This document shows, piece after piece, positions 1-8,697 of a DNA stretch of 64,000 bases (the first letter of the stretch is position 1; each line of letters begins with the position of its first letter). The position numbers and the translations under genes were made by a program. The notes below the pieces were generated by a model. That model had not been told where the DNA came from and searched no databases. It worked only from the letters and a program-made list of their open reading frames with translations. The stretch is from Tolypothrix sp. PCC 7712 (GTDB lineage Bacteria; Cyanobacteriota; Cyanobacteriia; Cyanobacteriales; Nostocaceae). The stretch covers positions 3,472,001 to 3,536,000 of the forward strand of contig NZ_CP063785.1 of NCBI RefSeq assembly GCF_025860405.1. The letters are read 5' to 3'.

Positions 1-55
1 CCAAGAAAACATTATGCACTATGCCACAGGAGCAGCAGAGGTATTAGCATCATGA
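1..55 (+). CDS. Sugar ABC transporter ATP-binding protein, C-terminal end (partial)
   Basis: Only the last 17 codons are in the window, ending ENIMHYATGAAEVLAS and the TGA at 53-55. The MHYATG ending is typical of the duplicated ATP-binding subunit (RbsA/MglA type) of sugar importers. The stop overlaps the ATG of the following permease by four bases (ATGA), which indicates one operon and coupled translation. The rest of the gene lies left of the window, so family assignment rests on this tail and on the neighbour. Confidence 0.6.
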   Translation, partial: QENIMHYATGAAEVLAS

Positions 56-1050
56 GTCAAACTTTAAGACCTACCCAAAATCGTTCCGGAAGTCAAAACA
101 AATCCCGCCAGCGTCAATCACTCAACAACTTTCTGCAGGTAGCAGGGATTCTCCCCATCCTGATCCTGATTTGTATCTTATTTGCCCTGCTCACTCCCAA
201 CTTTGCCACAGCTGGTAACGCCGTTAATATCCTGCGCCAAGCATCAATTAACATTGTGCTGGCAACTGGCATGACCTTTGTCATTCTTACAGGTGGTATT
301 GACCTTTCCGTCGGTTCCATCTTGGCTGTTTCTGCGGTCGTTGCGGTGTTAGTTTCCCTACTCCCGGCGTTAGGTTGGGCGGCTGTACCTGCGGCATTAT
401 TAACAGGATTGCTTTTAGGCTTAGTCAACGGTGCGCTAATCACCTTTTTGGATGTACCTCCATTTATTGTCACCTTGGGTTCACTCACAGCCTTACGTGG
501 TGCTGCTTACTTGGTAGCTAATGGTACAACTGTTATTAACCCTGACCTAAATTTTGCTTGGGTAGGTAATAGCTATTTAGGCCCTATTCCCTGGCTAGTC
601 ATCATTGCCTTGCTAACTGTAGCAGCTAGTTGGTTTATTCTGCGGCAAACAGTATTAGGTGTGCAAATTTACGCAGTAGGTGGTAACGAAAGAGCAGCAA
701 GACTAACCGGAATTAAAGTCAATCGCGTCTTACTATTTGTTTATGGCGTGAGTGGACTATTAGCAGGTTTAGCCGGAATCATGAGTGCCAGCCGTCTTTA
801 CAGTGCTACAGGCTTATTAGGTCAAGGTTACGAACTAGATGCGATCGCGGCTGTAATTTTAGGTGGTACTAGCTTTACAGGTGGTATCGGTACTATTGGC
901 GGAACTCTTCTCGGTGCATTAATTATTGCTGTACTCAACAATGGTTTAACATTGTTGAATATGTCTTACTTTTGGCAACTTGTTGTTAAAGGTTTAGTGA
1001 TTATTGTCGCAGTAATGATTGACCGACTCCGCAGAAGATCCAAACGGTAA
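52..1050 (+). CDS. Sugar ABC transporter permease, RbsC/AraH family
   Basis: A 332-residue inner-membrane permease with about nine hydrophobic segments after a short polar N-terminus (residues 1-30). The conserved segment TFVILTGGIDLSVGS (about residues 77-91) and the AVGGNERAARLTGIKVNRV loop (about 208-226, which contacts the ATPase) are hallmarks of the ribose/xylose/arabinose permease family. It would form the channel of an importer for a monosaccharide; the substrate cannot be told from the permease. The start ATG at 52 overlaps the stop of the ATP-binding gene. No substrate-binding protein gene follows, so it should lie upstream. Confidence 0.9.
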   Translation: MSQTLRPTQNRSGSQNKSRQRQSLNNFLQVAGILPILILICILFALLTPNFATAGNAVNILRQASINIVLATGMTFVILTGGIDLSVGSILAVSAVVAVLVSLLPALGWAAVPAALLTGLLLGLVNGALITFLDVPPFIVTLGSLTALRGAAYLVANGTTVINPDLNFAWVGNSYLGPIPWLVIIALLTVAASWFILRQTVLGVQIYAVGGNERAARLTGIKVNRVLLFVYGVSGLLAGLAGIMSASRLYSATGLLGQGYELDAIAAVILGGTSFTGGIGTIGGTLLGALIIAVLNNGLTLLNMSYFWQLVVKGLVIIVAVMIDRLRRRSKR

Positions 1051-1057
1051 TAATTAC

Positions 1058-1092
1058 TAATTCGTAATTCGTAATTCGTAATTCGTAATTGG
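1058..1092. repeat. Heptanucleotide tandem repeat (TAATTCG)
   Basis: Four exact TAATTCG units followed by a variant TAATTGG. Short tandem heptads of this kind are common in intergenic DNA of heterocyst-forming cyanobacteria. A reverse-complement relative (CGAATTA) occurs at about 1412-1435 and 6197-6222. Confidence 0.9.
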
Positions 1093-1173
1093 TTTATTTC
1101 ATTCTCGGTAGTAAGCTGTTCCACATTTAACTTGCATATATTGGGCGGGCAAGATGCCCACCCCACAAGATTA

Positions 1174-1266
1174 GTAGGTTGGGTTGACGTAAGGAAACCC
1201 AACACCAAAATATCGGATAAGCTTTCAATATTCATGTTGGGTTGCGCTGCGCTTAACCCAACCTAC
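1174..1266. repeat. MITE-like palindromic unit with 12-bp inverted ends
   Basis: The ends GTAGGTTGGGTT (1174-1185) and AACCCAACCTAC (1255-1266) are perfect inverted repeats enclosing about 70 bases with no gene. Related GTTGGGTT/AACCCAAC units appear near 5983-6015 and 54537-54640, so this is a dispersed family in this genome. No clear target duplication was found here. Confidence 0.6.
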
Positions 1267-1460
1267 ATCTCTTCTTTTCTTTCTTCCTTTGTGTACTTCG
1301 TGCCTTTGCGGTTCGTTTTTTACTCCTCAAAATTAACGCGATTTAACCATAAAATAAGGGCACAACAATGTTGTGCCACTAATAATAATTGCTGAGTTAG
1401 CTTGAATTACGAACTACGAATTACGAATTACCAACTATTGCAGATATCCTTTTTAAAACC

Positions 1461-3077
1461 ATGCTAAAAAACTTATTATGTACTTTCCCCCTATTATTCT
1501 TAATCTGCCCCGCAGCCTGGGCGATACCTGCAAACGATAATTTTCCCAACGCAGATGTTAACTCTGTTACTTTGCAAGACCAAGTAACCTCTGTTTCCCA
1601 GCTTTCAGATATCAACCCTACCGATTGGGCATTTCAAGCATTACAATCATTAGTTGAACGCTACGGCTGTATTGCAGGTTATCCTGATTCAACTTATCGT
1701 GGTAACCGCGCCCTTACTCGTTATGAATTTGCAGCTGGTTTAAATGCTTGCTTAACCCGAATTAATGAATTAATTGCGACTGCGACCACTGATTTAGTCA
1801 GAAAAGAAGACTTAGCAGTGTTGCAAAATTTACAACAAGAGTTTTCCGCAGAATTAGTAACTCTGCGTGGGCGAGTTGATGTATTAGAAGCGCGGGAAGC
1901 AACCCTAGAAGCACAACAGTTTTCCACCACTACTAAATTAAATGCTCAAATTATTACTGCTGTTAGCGATACCTTTGGTAACAGTGTCGGAGGCGATCGC
2001 GATCGCTCCAATACCTACTTTGCCGATAGAGGTCGTCTGAATTTAGAAAGCAGCTTTACAGGGAAAGACTTGTTGCGAGTCCGGCTGGAGTTTGGCAACT
2101 TCTTAAATTCTAATAATACTAGTCAGATAGCTTCCCTGACAGGTACAGGCATGACGCGGTTGAACTTTGACACCAATAGTAACAATACCCTATCTATTCC
2201 TCATATCCGTTACTACTTCCCCGTCAGCGATGCTCTTGCTTTTGTGGTGGGGCCTGTAGGTATTGGCTACACTGATATTACATCAACCGTGACCCCTGCT
2301 GTAATTGCAGATGACGGTAACGGCGTTCCCTCACTGTTTGGACAATATAGTCCGTTATTTAGGCGAGGTGGTGGCGGTGCAGCGGTTAACTGGTTTATCA
2401 CCCCAGATGTAATTTTGACTTTAGGCTATCTTGCAGGTTCCCCCGAAAATCCATCATCAGGTAATGGCATATTTAATGGCGGTTATAATGCTTTAGCACA
2501 CCTGGTTTTCAACGGCAAACAAGGGTCAATTGGGATTGCCTATTCTCATGGTTATAGTCCCGGCGGACAAGTTAATCTTACAGGTGGAGCAGGTAGTAAC
2601 CTAGCAATTTCGCCTTTTGGAGACACCATCGCAACATCCAATAATATAGTAGGCGCACAAGGATTCTATCGCTTTTCGCAAAACTTCCAAGTTCATGCTT
2701 GGGGTGGGTATATCTGGGCTAGTGCGGAAAATTCTGGTTTAAGTAATATCCCTGATGGTAGGGGTGGCAGAGATACATTATTAGTTAACAATGGTGCTAA
2801 TGCTAATGCTTGGTTTGGCGCAATTGGCTTATCCTTCCCTGATTTCGGCGGTAGAGGTAATCTCCCAGGAATATTATTTGGTATCCCACCTCACGTTACC
2901 AGCAGCGATGTTCGTCAAGAAGGTGACCATGCTTACCACATCGAAGCCTTTTATCGTATGCGGCTCAACGATAATATCTCCGTTACCCCCGGCTTTTGGG
3001 TAATTCTCAACCCAGAAAACAATAGCAGCAATAATACCCAATATGTTGGAGTATTACGGACAACCTTTGATTTTTAG
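1461..3077 (+). CDS. SLH-domain OprB-type outer-membrane porin
   Basis: A 538-residue protein with an N-terminal signal peptide (hydrophobic to AWA at about 21). An S-layer homology domain follows (about 45-105, with DWAFQALQSLVERYGC and LTRYEFAAGLNACL), then a short coiled coil (about 112-155), then a long OprB-type beta-barrel rich in alternating Gly/aromatic strands and ending in a terminal Phe (TTFDF). In cyanobacteria these proteins are the abundant porins; the SLH domain binds the cell-wall glycan while the barrel passes small solutes or iron. The ATG at 1461 gives a complete signal peptide. It stands alone, so the transported solute is not indicated. Confidence 0.9.
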   Translation: MLKNLLCTFPLLFLICPAAWAIPANDNFPNADVNSVTLQDQVTSVSQLSDINPTDWAFQALQSLVERYGCIAGYPDSTYRGNRALTRYEFAAGLNACLTRINELIATATTDLVRKEDLAVLQNLQQEFSAELVTLRGRVDVLEAREATLEAQQFSTTTKLNAQIITAVSDTFGNSVGGDRDRSNTYFADRGRLNLESSFTGKDLLRVRLEFGNFLNSNNTSQIASLTGTGMTRLNFDTNSNNTLSIPHIRYYFPVSDALAFVVGPVGIGYTDITSTVTPAVIADDGNGVPSLFGQYSPLFRRGGGGAAVNWFITPDVILTLGYLAGSPENPSSGNGIFNGGYNALAHLVFNGKQGSIGIAYSHGYSPGGQVNLTGGAGSNLAISPFGDTIATSNNIVGAQGFYRFSQNFQVHAWGGYIWASAENSGLSNIPDGRGGRDTLLVNNGANANAWFGAIGLSFPDFGGRGNLPGILFGIPPHVTSSDVRQEGDHAYHIEAFYRMRLNDNISVTPGFWVILNPENNSSNNTQYVGVLRTTFDF

Positions 3078-3579
3078 TTTGTATAGTGGCGTATACACAA
3101 GACAAGCACTTTGTTTAACAACGCAAGTATTTTGTCAAAAACATCTGCTATGGAGTCAGCCGAGTAGGGGTCACCTGTGTCAACTTAACGTGAAACCCGC
3201 TCTTGTGCAAGGTTTCGCCCTCACCCCCAGCCCCTCTCCCACAGGGTGAGGGGAGCAAGAGATTTAGTTCCCCTTCTCCTGCGGGAGAAGGGGTTAGGGG
3301 ATGAGGGCGCGAGGTATTTGTACAACGCCCGCCCTATATCGCTTTTAGCTTAAGTTGACACCAATGCACTGCGTTGCGCGGGTTTCCCGCGTTATAGCAA
3401 GTGGCGTTGTGTTACGGCTATGAAAGGATTTGGGACACAGAGATAATGAAATTTACCCGTAACGCACCGCCGCGTGAATGGTGCGTTAGGCGCTAGGATA
3501 GTTATTCCGTGACAAATCATCTTGCAAATCAGCACCTAATAGACCCTACAATTATTTGATTTTTACTTTGCTCGATACA
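3078..3579. other. Intergenic region before the CRISPR array
   Basis: No gene is supported in these 502 bases. They hold a 185-bp element with 12-bp inverted ends (3177-3361) and small palindromes such as ACGCACC...GGTGCGT (about 3462-3489), another dispersed type in this genome. Confidence 0.6.
3177..3361. mobile_element. MITE-like element with 12-bp terminal inverted repeats
   Basis: GTGTCAACTTAA (3177-3188) and TTAAGTTGACAC (3350-3361) are perfect inverted repeats. They enclose a large imperfect palindrome made of CCCTCACCCCC...GGGGATGAGGG arms (about 3219-3308). There is no open reading frame that could be a transposase, so if mobile it is non-autonomous. No clear target-site duplication was seen. 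Confidence 0.55.
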
Positions 3580-5648
3580 CTCTTAATTCCTAATAGGGAT
3601 TAAGTGAAATTTCAACTTGCTATGTGTGCAAAGGGATTCGGGCAATCTCATGTTTCAATCCCTAATAGGGATTAAGTGAAATTGCAATTTATTGGAGGGG
3701 TCTATCGAAGGATGTGTCAGATACGTTTCAATCCCTAATAGGGATTAAGTGAAATTGCAATTCAGTTACTTAAGTCAAGCTCACAGGGGATGTCATCGTT
3801 TCAATCCCTAATAGGGATTAAGTGAAATTGCAATCCCAGTACTACCTTGGTGAATATCAGTCTGAACTGTTTCAATCCCTAATAGGGATTAAGTGAAATT
3901 GCAATAGAAGATTTAATAGCAGCCGGATGGGAAAAATTTGTTTCAATCCCTAATAGGGATTAAGTGAAATTGCAATAAAGCACCCATGAAAAAGCCGCCC
4001 TACCAATAGGTGGGTTTCAATCCCTAATAGGGATTAAGTGAAATTGCAATTGAGTGTTCCCTGCGCCTAGCAAAAATTACCGAAGTTTCAATCCCTAATA
4101 GGGATTAAGTGAAATTGCAATAATCGTCAAGCACCGCGATATCTCCTCTTGAGTTATTGTTTCAATCCCTAATAGGGATTAAGTGAAATTGCAATCCCTA
4201 CTGGATTGAAGGGTATGAGTACCAATACGTTTCAATCCCTAATAGGGATTAAGTGAAATTGCAATCGTCTGATACAGGAGGCTGAGTACCATTACCTAGA
4301 GGTTTCAATCCCTAATAGGGATTAAGTGAAATTGCAATTCGCCAGGTTCACATTTGGATAAATGTAGATAGTCAGTTTCAATCCCTAATAGGGATTAAGT
4401 GAAATTGCAATCCACCCGCACCAGACTTAGTGAATTTCCCATCACAGGCGTTTCAATCCCTAATAGGGATTAAGTGAAATTGCAATGTGCCAGCATTAGC
4501 TAAGTAGCTGCTCCATTCTCCAGCGTTTCAATCCCTAATAGGGATTAAGTGAAATTGCAATAATCGCAATTAATTCATCGACTGCTTGTGAATTAGTTTC
4601 AATCCCTAATAGGGATTAAGTGAAATTGCAATATTTTACTGGGGGGAAGCAGGAAATAATTTTGATAGTTTCAATCCCTAATAGGGATTAAGTGAAATTG
4701 CAATATATTTCTCCTTGGATTTGCTGATTTTGGCTAGGTTTCAATCCCTAATAGGGATTAAGTGAAATTGCAATTACCACCCCCGATAATATCTACAAAA
4801 TCACTGGTTTCAATCCCTAATAGGGATTAAGTGAAATTGCAATAGTAATATGGAGAATCGAAACAACCAAATATCAGGTTTCAATCCCTAATAGGGATTA
4901 AGTGAAATTGCAATAGCCTTCCGCGTGTCGTTCTGTGGATATCTCCTAAATATCTGTTTCAATCCCTAATAGGGATTAAGTGAAATTGCAATCAGCGACA
5001 TCTATAGACCAGCTCCCCGATTGTTTGTTTCAATCCCTAATAGGGATTAAGTGAAATTGCAATCTCTAATAAATGGTTCAGTTATACCAGCGACGATGGT
5101 ACGGTTTCAATCCCTAATAGGGATTAAGTGAAATTGCAATTCGGTTGGGTAGAAACGAGTGGAGCCTACCCGATGTTTCAATCCCTAATAGGGATTAAGT
5201 GAAATTGCAATAACCAAAGTGCCAGTAAGAGTACCAGAATCCATTGGGTTTCAATCCCTAATAGGGATTAAGTGAAATTGCAATGGGTAAGCGCGTAATA
5301 TACAGCAACTACGCCAAAAAGTTTCAATCCCTAATAGGGATTAAGTGAAATTGCAATGTGAAGGTAACGAGTTTTTCCCCAGTCCCCCGTACGTTTCAAT
5401 CCCTAATAGGGATTAAGTGAAATTGCAATCTGAAGTTAAGGATTGGATTCAAGAGGGTGAGCTTGTTTCAATCCCTAATAGGGATTAAGTGAAATTGCAA
5501 TCCACGTCCACTGCATCCACACGAAGCTATTAAAAGATGGTTTCAATCCCTAATAGGGATTAAGTGAAATTGCAATATTACTTACTACTTAGAAAATTTT
5601 GAATCAGAGTCGTTTCAATCCCTAATAGGGATTAAGTGAAATTGCAAT
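3580..5648 (-). CRISPR. CRISPR array: 28 intact 37-bp repeats plus one decayed terminal repeat, 28 spacers
   Basis: The repeat, read on the plus strand, starts GTTTCAATCCCTAATAGG and ends AAGTGAAATTGCAAT, 37 bases in all. Intact copies start at 3652, 3725, 3798, 3869, 3940, 4014 and so on to 5612, and all appear identical. Spacers run from 32 to 41 bases, mostly 33-38. The copy at 3580-3616 is altered at both ends (TCTTAATT for TTTCAATC; TTCAAC for TGCAAT) and is the trailer-end repeat. The reverse complement ends in ATTGAAAC, the usual 8-base 5' tag of type I/III crRNAs, so transcription is on the minus strand with the leader beyond 5648. The repeat has an internal palindrome, AATCCCTATTAGGGATT. 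No cas gene is present in the window, so the type cannot be assigned. Confidence 0.98.
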
Positions 5649-5880
5649 GGCAGAAGCTCCAAAGCCAGTGTGTATGAAGTTTTCAAGGTTCTGTTGCGCG
5701 GACAGTGCCATAATAACATGAGCAATAATGAAAACGCAAAACCAAAATCGCTGAAAGTCTTCTTCTGTAAAGTGCGCGGGTGATTTTACAGGAATTGAGC
5801 TTGAAAAGCCTGATACAGAAATCGTTTCAGCGATTTTTGTGGAAAACACTTTTTCAACACCTACCCATCCGCGCATCCGG
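5649..5880 (-). promoter_or_regulatory. Probable CRISPR leader with candidate promoter
   Basis: This stretch directly adjoins the last intact repeat on the side opposite the decayed repeat, where the leader must lie. On the minus strand a candidate -35 TTGCGT (plus 5734-5739) and -10 TTATTA (plus 5711-5716) are 17 bases apart, about 60 bases before the first repeat. An 84-codon minus-strand open frame crosses this stretch and runs into the first repeat; I treat it as chance. Leader identity is inferred from position and array polarity. Confidence 0.5.
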
Positions 5881-6214
5881 CGAAGAAAATCGTATCATTC
5901 CGGACTCGTTCTTCGCCAATACATTCAAACTAATCAAAGCAGCAACCACATTACAAACAATATAGGTAAAGCTTTCAATATCCATGTTAGGTTAAGTCAG
6001 CGCTTAACCCAACATAGATATGCTATATCGCTGCTTGTAAGAAATCCAGCAAGAGTACTACCAATACTTGTCGGTTAAGGGCAAAAGGGGAAGGGGAAAA
6101 GGGGCAAGAAAAAACCTTTAACCCTTCCCCTTTCACCTTTTCCCCAAGCTAAATTCCAAGTTGAAAATCCTTAACCGAGCAGTATTGAGAGTACTACGAA
6201 TTACGAATTACGAA
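5881..6214. other. Intergenic region between CRISPR leader and cupin gene
   Basis: No gene is supported here. The stretch holds a GTTAGGTTAAG/CTTAACCCAAC-type repeat (about 5985-6015) and the MITE-like element at 6062-6187, followed by CGAATTA heptads close to the cupin stop codon. Confidence 0.5.
6062..6187. mobile_element. 126-bp MITE-like element with near-perfect inverted ends and 10-bp direct flanking repeat
   Basis: The left end CAATACTTGTCGGTTAAGG (6062-6080) and the reverse complement of the right end (6169-6187) match at 17 of 19 positions. The element is bordered by an exact 10-base direct repeat, AGAGTACTAC, at 6052-6061 and 6188-6197. This arrangement is what transposition with target duplication leaves. 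The interior is purine/pyrimidine-rich and has no coding capacity, so a transposase would have to act from elsewhere. Confidence 0.7.
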
Positions 6215-6625
6215 TTACGAATTAGTAATTTCAGTTACAGGTTGCACCAGACTTAAGTCAAAAGGGCGCTCAGTATCATCCTCCCCTAAATACTCGCCGT
6301 TTTGAATTTCTAAAATTACCAGAGGAATAGAGCCAGGATTTTCTACTTTATGCAGAGTTGCAGCCGGAACATAAGTAGACTCGTTACGATTCACTAATAC
6401 TTCTTGTTCACCACAAGTCACCTTGGCAATACCAGACACTACCACCCAATGTTCATTGCGATGATAATGGATTTGTGGTTTAATCCCGTGCCTAGGCTTG
6501 ATTTCCACACGACTAATTCTATAGTTTTCGCCTTCTTCCACAACCTCGACATTGCCCCAATATCTAGCGCCAGAATGGGAAGAAGGTGGAATATTGGACT
6601 GAGTATTACTGTCATTCTGAGTCAT
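6215..6625 (-). CDS. Cupin protein, mannose-6-phosphate isomerase type II-like domain
   Basis: A 136-residue single-domain cupin. Residues 20-125 match the C-terminal cupin of bifunctional mannose-1-phosphate guanylyltransferase/phosphomannose isomerase, seen as stand-alone proteins in cyanobacteria. Cupin motif 1 is visible as HYHRNEHWVVVSG (His and Glu metal ligands) and motif 2 as VPAATLHKVENPG. The first 20 residues are polar and disordered. The ATG at 6625 gives the usual length. A role in mannose/GDP-mannose metabolism is suggested by the family, but isolated cupins of this type are often of unknown activity. Confidence 0.85.
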   Translation of the reverse strand: MTQNDSNTQSNIPPSSHSGARYWGNVEVVEEGENYRISRVEIKPRHGIKPQIHYHRNEHWVVVSGIAKVTCGEQEVLVNRNESTYVPAATLHKVENPGSIPLVILEIQNGEYLGEDDTERPFDLSLVQPVTEITNS

Positions 6626-6836
6626 AACTAATTTTGAAACCTAATAGCGATCGCAGTTAATTTTTCAATAATGTAGCGCAAACAGGTTAAGCCTAAACAA
6701 AACCCTCAAAGTTATACCATTTTAGATTTTGGATTTTAGATTTTGGATTTAGAATTCCTGTCTGGTTGAGACTTCTGTGAATCTATGTAGCCCATTAATT
6801 TTTTAAATTAGTATGAGTTACCAAAATTTCCCCTTG

Positions 6837-6958
6837 TCTCCCTCATCTCCCTCATCTCCCTCATCTCCCCAATCCCCAGTCCCCAGTCCCCAGTCCCCAG
6901 TCCCCAATCCCCAATCCCCAGTCCCCAATCCCCAGTCCCCAATCCCCAATCCCCATTA
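6837..6958. repeat. Heptanucleotide tandem repeats (CCCCAGT/CCCCAAT) with CTCATCTCC units
   Basis: Several CTCATCTCC-like units are followed by more than a dozen CCCCAGT or CCCCAAT heptads. The same unit, often inverted, recurs at 8450-8520, 22932-23092, 40630-40725 and 41860-41972. Confidence 0.9.
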
Positions 6959-6995
6959 CCCCTTATCCCCAGAGGGGGCCCCGAGTTCCCCAATC
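6945..6995 (-). repeat. 51-bp dispersed repeat, copy 1
   Basis: The reverse complement of this block is identical over 51 bases to 16760-16810. The core is GGGGCCCCCTCTGGGGATAA. Both copies sit beside G/C-rich heptad repeats in gene gaps. Confidence 0.85.
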
Positions 6996-7000
6996 AATCC

Positions 7001-8347
7001 CTAACCCCCCTGATACTGAATCCGATAAATCCGATTATTAGCTTCTTCTGTTACTAATAAACTGCCATCAGGTAAAACTAGTAAACCTACAGGTCGCCCC
7101 CAAGTGGTTGGTGTAGAAGGATTGAGCAAAAATCCTGTGAGAAAATCTTCATAGTAACCTTGCGGACGGCCTTGATTATTGAAGGGTACAAATACTACTT
7201 TATAACCAGTCCCGCGATCGCGATTCCAAGAACCACGAAAAGCCACAAAAGCACCGTTACGATATTTTTGTGGGAATGTCTGACCATCATAAAACTGTAC
7301 ACCCAAGGCTGCTGAATGTGCTTGGAATAACACATCTGGGGTACTTGTACGGGCTGCTAAGTCTGGACGTTTACTTTGATTATTGGCTTTCTGACGTGGG
7401 TCAAGATTATTGGGTGTGAGATAAGCATAGGGCCAGCCGTAGAATTCTCCCTGCTGGAGACGCGTAAAGTAGTCTGGTACTAAGTCATCACCAATACCAT
7501 CCCGTTCGTTCACAGCAGTATAAAGTGCTTTGGTGACTGGGTGAAAATCTAAACCGACTGGGTTACGCAAGCCAGAAGCAAAAGTCTGCTTTTGCGAACC
7601 ATCTAAATTCATTTGTTGAACTGAAGCGCGTGGTAGCGGTTCTTCATCTACATTACTTTCGGAACCAACAGAAACATATAGCTTATTACCGTCAGGCGAA
7701 ACTACCACGTTTCGAGTCCAGTGCTGATTATAGCCACCACCAGGCAGGTCAGCAATTTTTTTACCCGTACCACTCAGTTGTTGTTGACCTTTGCTGTAGG
7801 GGAACTGTAGCACAGCATCGGTATTACCCAAAAAGAAGGAATTACCCCCAAAAGCCATACCAAATGGGATATTTAGACCATTCTGAGAACTGGCGAAAGT
7901 TTTACGGACATCAGCCACCCCATCGCCATTGCGATCGCGCAACAGCCGAATCCGGTTTTGCCGAGTTTCAGTGACTAACACATCACCATCGGGAGTTAAA
8001 GCCAGCCAGCGTGGTGCATCTAAGCCATCAGCATAAACATTAACTGTAAATCCTGATGGCACACGCAGCACAGGATTTTGCGGAATTGCTACTACTTGAG
8101 GTCTTTTGGAAGCACTCTCTGTAGCGAAGGGTGCTGGTAAATTATTCAAGCCAATTCTAATTGGTGTAGGTGAAAGCAGTTCAGTCCGAACTACATTTTT
8201 CGGCTGTTGTGGAGAACTATCTGCCTGTTGTACAACAGATGCAGATGGTTGCGGTGTGGCATTATCTAAAGACGCACTGGTTTGGTTACAAGCTGTTACT
8301 GCGGTGAATAACAATAAAAGCGGCAAGAAACGCTCAAGAATTTGCAT
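7001..8347 (-). CDS. Sorbosone dehydrogenase-family lipoprotein (PQQ-type beta-propeller)
   Basis: A 448-residue predicted lipoprotein with signal peptide LLLLFTAVTAC and lipobox Cys at 20, then a low-complexity linker (about 25-90). A six-bladed beta-propeller of the glucose/sorbosone dehydrogenase family fills residues 95-448. Visible family motifs are GFTVNVYADGLDAPRWLA, LRDRNGDGVADVRKTFA, GLRNPVGLDFHP, NERDGIGDDLVPDYFTR, WPYAYL and FRGSWNRDRGTGYKVVFVPF. Related enzymes oxidise sugars or sorbosone with PQQ in the periplasm; whether this one binds PQQ or which substrate it uses is not known. It stands alone between repeat-rich gaps. Confidence 0.88.
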   Translation of the reverse strand: MQILERFLPLLLLFTAVTACNQTSASLDNATPQPSASVVQQADSSPQQPKNVVRTELLSPTPIRIGLNNLPAPFATESASKRPQVVAIPQNPVLRVPSGFTVNVYADGLDAPRWLALTPDGDVLVTETRQNRIRLLRDRNGDGVADVRKTFASSQNGLNIPFGMAFGGNSFFLGNTDAVLQFPYSKGQQQLSGTGKKIADLPGGGYNQHWTRNVVVSPDGNKLYVSVGSESNVDEEPLPRASVQQMNLDGSQKQTFASGLRNPVGLDFHPVTKALYTAVNERDGIGDDLVPDYFTRLQQGEFYGWPYAYLTPNNLDPRQKANNQSKRPDLAARTSTPDVLFQAHSAALGVQFYDGQTFPQKYRNGAFVAFRGSWNRDRGTGYKVVFVPFNNQGRPQGYYEDFLTGFLLNPSTPTTWGRPVGLLVLPDGSLLVTEEANNRIYRIQYQGG

Positions 8348-8697
8348 AAATAATTCAACTCTTCCAAAAATCTCAACCGGAAGATAGCAAAGTACTCAGT
8401 CTTGAGTGTAACTAAAGCGCTGTCATTGCTCATCCGTCTGGGGGCTGGGGATGAGGGACTGGGGATTGGGGACTGGTGATTGGGGACTGGGGATTGGGGA
8501 GATGAGGAAGATGAGGGAGACAAATCAATTCAAAATTCAAAATTCAAAATTCAAAATTCAAAATTCAAAAGAATACACTGTTCTCTGTTTCCTTTCAAAA
8601 ATACCCATTACCCATTACCCATTACCAAATGACAAATGACCAATGACAAATGACAGCCTCAGCCAGTTATCTCTAATTTCGCCGACCTACTTACCAA
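8348..8697. other. Intergenic region with several tandem repeat types
   Basis: No gene is supported in these 350 bases. They contain GGGGATT/GGGGACT heptads (8450-8520), a run of TCAAAAT heptads (about 8530-8570), CCCATTA units (about 8606-8627) and ATGACAA units (about 8628-8655). Confidence 0.8.
8450..8570. repeat. Two adjoining heptad arrays (GGGGATT/GGGGACT and TCAAAAT)
   Basis: Seven-base periodicity is unbroken over most of both arrays. The first is the inverted form of the 6837-6958 array. The second consists of about six TCAAAAT units. Confidence 0.85.

Larger units (their letters stand above)
1051..1460. other. Intergenic region with dispersed and tandem repeats
   Basis: This 410-base gap holds no convincing gene. 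It contains a TAATTCG heptad run (1058-1092), a GGGCGGGCAAGATGCCC-type hairpin (about 1143-1160) and an inverted-repeat unit at 1174-1266. The short open frames across it follow the repeats and show no protein-like composition. Confidence 0.7.
6626..7000. other. Intergenic region dominated by tandem repeats
   Basis: No gene is supported. It contains TTAGATTTTGGATT-type repeats (about 6722-6752), a long array of CCTCATCTC and CCCCAGT/CCCCAAT units (6837-6958) and a 51-bp block repeated elsewhere (6945-6995). Open frames on both strands across the array only reflect the repeat unit. Confidence 0.8.

Noticed and set aside
3580..5648. Plus-strand transcription of the CRISPR array
   Set aside because: The decayed repeat is at the left end and only the minus-strand repeat ends in the ATTGAAAC tag, so the leader is on the right.
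5622..5876. 84-codon minus-strand frame next to the last CRISPR repeat
   Set aside because: It runs into the first CRISPR repeat, lies where the leader must be, and has no recognisable domain. A leader is the simpler reading.
6808..7004. Open frames on both strands with Pro-Ser-Gln or Gly-Asp-Trp repeats
   Set aside because: They are translations of CCCCAGT-type heptads and occur wherever these arrays are found.
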